Origin: Chloroflexota bacterium
GTDB taxonomy: Bacteria > Chloroflexota > Dehalococcoidia > Dehalococcoidales > RBG-16-60-22
Length of the DNA stretch: 5,992 nucleotides
Reading direction: 5' to 3'
Assembly: GCA_016875955.1 (NCBI GenBank)
Contig: VGOH01000078.1
Coordinates: 1-5,992, forward strand
How positions within the stretch are numbered: position 1 is the first letter of the stretch; every line of letters starts with the position of its first letter. The notes under the pieces were generated by a model, which was not told the DNA's origin, ran no database searches, and saw only the letters and a program-made list of their open reading frames with translations. The position numbers and the translations under genes are program-made. Of the stretch, positions 4,761-5,992 are shown piece by piece.

Positions 4761-5627
4761 ATGGCGGAGAATAAGGCGGTTTACATCGGCACATCGGGCT
4801 GGTCCTACCCCAAAGGCCGGGGCACCTGGGCAGGATATTTCTACCCCGCCGGCACCACTGATGAACTGGAATATTACCGCCAGTTTTTCAATACCGTGGA
4901 GATAAACAGCACCTTCTATCGCCCGCCCAATCCAGGCTACGTTTACAACTGGGTGCGCCGCACGCCACCCGATTTCCGCTTCGCGGTGAAACTTTGGCAG
5001 AAGTTCACCCACCCCGGAATGTACCAGGCAGCCACTGGTGAAGTCGCAGCTATATCCAAGGAAGACGTTGACCTGTTCCATAACAGCCTGGAGCCGCTCT
5101 ATAAATCGGGTAAGCTCGGTGCGCTGCTGGCCCAGTTCCCGCCCAGCTTCAAGAATGACCGCCATGGCCAGCAGATGCTCTCCGCCGTCATCAAGACATT
5201 CGGGCAGTACCGACTTGCCGTTGAGTTGCGACACCGCAGCTGGAGCGATGACAGGCACACCGCCGACCGGCTCCGGGAACAGAATGTCGGCTGGGTGCAG
5301 ATTGACGAGCCGAAATTCCCCTCCTCCATCGCCGCTGCTGTCCCGTTGACGGCTGACTTTGCCTACTTCCGCTTTCATGGTCGCAACCGGGAAAACTGGT
5401 GGGCCGGTGACAGCGAGACACGCTATAAATATCTGTATTCTCCGCAAGAGATAAAGGAACTGGCAGATAAAATGGCGCCCGCCCTGGAGCAGACTGGGCT
5501 GACTTTCGCCTTCTTCAACAACCACTGGCGCGGCTATGCGCCGCGCAATGCCGTGGCGCTGAAGAAGGAGCTGAAGCTGCCATTTGAGGAGCTCCCCGCT
5601 CCGGAAAAGCTGCCCGACGAGGAGTGA
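4761..5627 (+). CDS. DUF72 (YecE-family) TIM-barrel-like protein
   Basis: The 288-residue product carries the DUF72 signatures in order: VYIGTSGWSYP (7-17), the segment FFNTVEINSTFYRPP, FRFAVKLWQKFTH, LGALLAQFPPSF, LAVELRHRSW, AYFRFHGRN with a following WW, and near the end FAFFNNHWRGYAPRNA. The family has a TIM-barrel-like fold and is widespread, but its biochemical role is not established. Length is normal and nothing appears missing. A TTG at 4740 is in frame and overlaps the methyltransferase stop, but the ATG at 4761 has AGGAG 10 nt upstream and starts directly before the conserved first strand. Placement 17 bp after the methyltransferase indicates one operon with it and probably with the small membrane protein. 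The tandem stops TGA TAA end the gene. Confidence 0.92.
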   Translation: MAENKAVYIGTSGWSYPKGRGTWAGYFYPAGTTDELEYYRQFFNTVEINSTFYRPPNPGYVYNWVRRTPPDFRFAVKLWQKFTHPGMYQAATGEVAAISKEDVDLFHNSLEPLYKSGKLGALLAQFPPSFKNDRHGQQMLSAVIKTFGQYRLAVELRHRSWSDDRHTADRLREQNVGWVQIDEPKFPSSIAAAVPLTADFAYFRFHGRNRENWWAGDSETRYKYLYSPQEIKELADKMAPALEQTGLTFAFFNNHWRGYAPRNAVALKKELKLPFEELPAPEKLPDEE

Positions 5628-5638
5628 TAAATATAGAC

Positions 5639-5676
5639 TCAGTTATCAGCGAGTTCAATATATTACTCATAACTGA
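5639..5676. promoter_or_regulatory. Inverted repeat overlapping the promoter of the flavoprotein gene
   Basis: TCAGTTAT (5639-5646) and ATAACTGA (5669-5676) are exact inverted repeats with centres 30 bp apart, about three helical turns. Inner GAGT (5651-5654) and ACTC (5665-5668) also match, and AATATATT (5657-5664) is a palindrome near the middle. The right arm abuts the -10 box and the left arm lies upstream of the -35 region, as expected for an operator. No T-run follows, so a terminator is less likely. Confidence 0.45.
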
Positions 5677-5682
5677 TATAAT
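5674..5682 (+). promoter_or_regulatory. Extended -10 promoter of the iron-sulfur flavoprotein gene
   Basis: TGATATAAT is a perfect extended -10 element (TATAAT at 5677-5682). The -35 position holds TTCAAT (5654-5659), a poor match. The start of transcription is expected near 5689, about 22 nt before the ATG at 5711. Confidence 0.65.
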
Positions 5683-5697
5683 GGCTCGGAGAAATGA

Positions 5698-5705
5698 AAG
5701 GGGGG
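5698..5705 (+). promoter_or_regulatory. G-rich ribosome binding site of the flavoprotein gene
   Basis: AAGGGGGG ends 5 nt before the ATG at 5711. It is an all-G variant of the usual AGGAGG but well placed. Confidence 0.6.
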
Positions 5706-5710
5706 ACACG

Positions 5711-5992
5711 ATGAAGGTTCTGGGTATAGTCTGCAGCCCCAGAAAAGGGGGCAATTCCGAAATTCTGGTGCAGGAAGCCCTCGCCGGCGCGCAGGCCTGC
5801 GGCGCTGAGACCGAGCTCATCACCATCTGGGACAAGGACATAAGACCCTGCGACGGATGTCTGTCATGCGAAAAGACCGGCAAATGCCATATCAAAGATG
5901 ACGTGCAGGTGATTTATCCCAAAATGATAGCGGCCGATGGCATCATCTGGGGCACGCCGGTTTACTTCTGGAGCGCCACCGCCCAGGCCAAG
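5711..5992 (+). CDS. Iron-sulfur flavoprotein (NADPH-dependent FMN reductase-like), 3' end missing
   Basis: Ninety-four residues are visible and the frame is still open at the window end. The N-terminus, MKVLGIVCSPRKGGNSEILV, is a flavodoxin-like FMN-phosphate loop (SPRKGGNS, 9-16). It is followed by PCDGCLSCEKTGKC, with cysteines at 47, 50, 53 and 59 (C-x2-C-x2-C-x5-C). This compact motif in a flavodoxin fold defines the iron-sulfur flavoprotein (Isf) family, first studied in methanogens, which moves electrons between a 4Fe-4S cluster and FMN; from memory the Methanosarcina protein has the same Cys numbering. DGIIWGTPVYFWSATAQAK (76-94) is the second FMN-contact region. These soluble proteins are mostly found in anaerobes, often linked to reduction of oxygen or peroxide. 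The gene has its own promoter and a nearby inverted repeat. Confidence 0.88.
   Translation, partial: MKVLGIVCSPRKGGNSEILVQEALAGAQACGAETELITIWDKDIRPCDGCLSCEKTGKCHIKDDVQVIYPKMIAADGIIWGTPVYFWSATAQAK

Noticed and set aside
4632..5525. 297-residue open frame on the minus strand opposite the DUF72 gene
   Set aside because: The plus strand has continuous DUF72 motifs. The antisense product has no recognisable features, and the frame is a by-product of GC-rich codons.
1..5992. CRISPR array, tRNA, rRNA or insertion sequence
   Set aside because: There are no regularly spaced direct repeats, no cloverleaf or rRNA signature, and no transposase coding sequence.

Overview
This 5,992-base window looks bacterial. 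It has several near-consensus TATAAT boxes, Shine-Dalgarno sites with normal spacing, and a selenocysteine (Sec) codon followed immediately by a bacterial-type SECIS hairpin. The gene set (Sec-containing SelD, an iron-sulfur flavoprotein, an SPL-type radical SAM enzyme) suggests an anaerobe. Moderately GC-rich coding DNA and G/C-tract hairpin repeats between genes would fit a Dehalococcoidia-like Chloroflexota or a deltaproteobacterial-type anaerobe, but this assignment is weak and rests only on gene content.

Layout. Bases 1-72 encode the cysteine-rich C-terminus of an unidentified protein. A strong sigma-70-type promoter at 87-115 follows, with a 10-bp palindrome in its spacer. Next is selD (149-1201, +), the selenophosphate synthetase that supplies selenium for Sec and selenouridine. 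Its true reading frame crosses an in-frame TGA at 200-202, exactly where the family has its catalytic Cys or Sec, so SelD is itself a selenoprotein. Gene finding that treats TGA only as stop would give a truncated gene starting at 308. Convergent to it is a MarC-family (UPF0056) membrane protein (1248-1847, -), whose promoter position favours the internal ATG as start.

Between the divergent marC and the next gene lies about 480 bp without a gene. It holds three near-perfect G/C-tract hairpins, a homopurine stretch and a 13-bp inverted repeat. An SPL-like (COG1533-type) radical SAM protein follows (2332-3456, +). It appears to be leaderless and carries an extra cysteine cluster at its C-terminus.

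An extended -10 promoter at 3495-3503 probably drives a three-gene set: a small one-TM protein with a possible winged-helix-like tail (3546-3878), a class I SAM-dependent methyltransferase (3922-4743) and a DUF72/YecE-family protein (4761-5627). A new promoter with an 8-bp inverted repeat (5639-5676) then precedes an iron-sulfur flavoprotein (5711 to the window end, incomplete).

The genes do not form one obvious pathway. The strongest biological point is the self-referential selenium circuit: SelD needs Sec, and Sec needs SelD.
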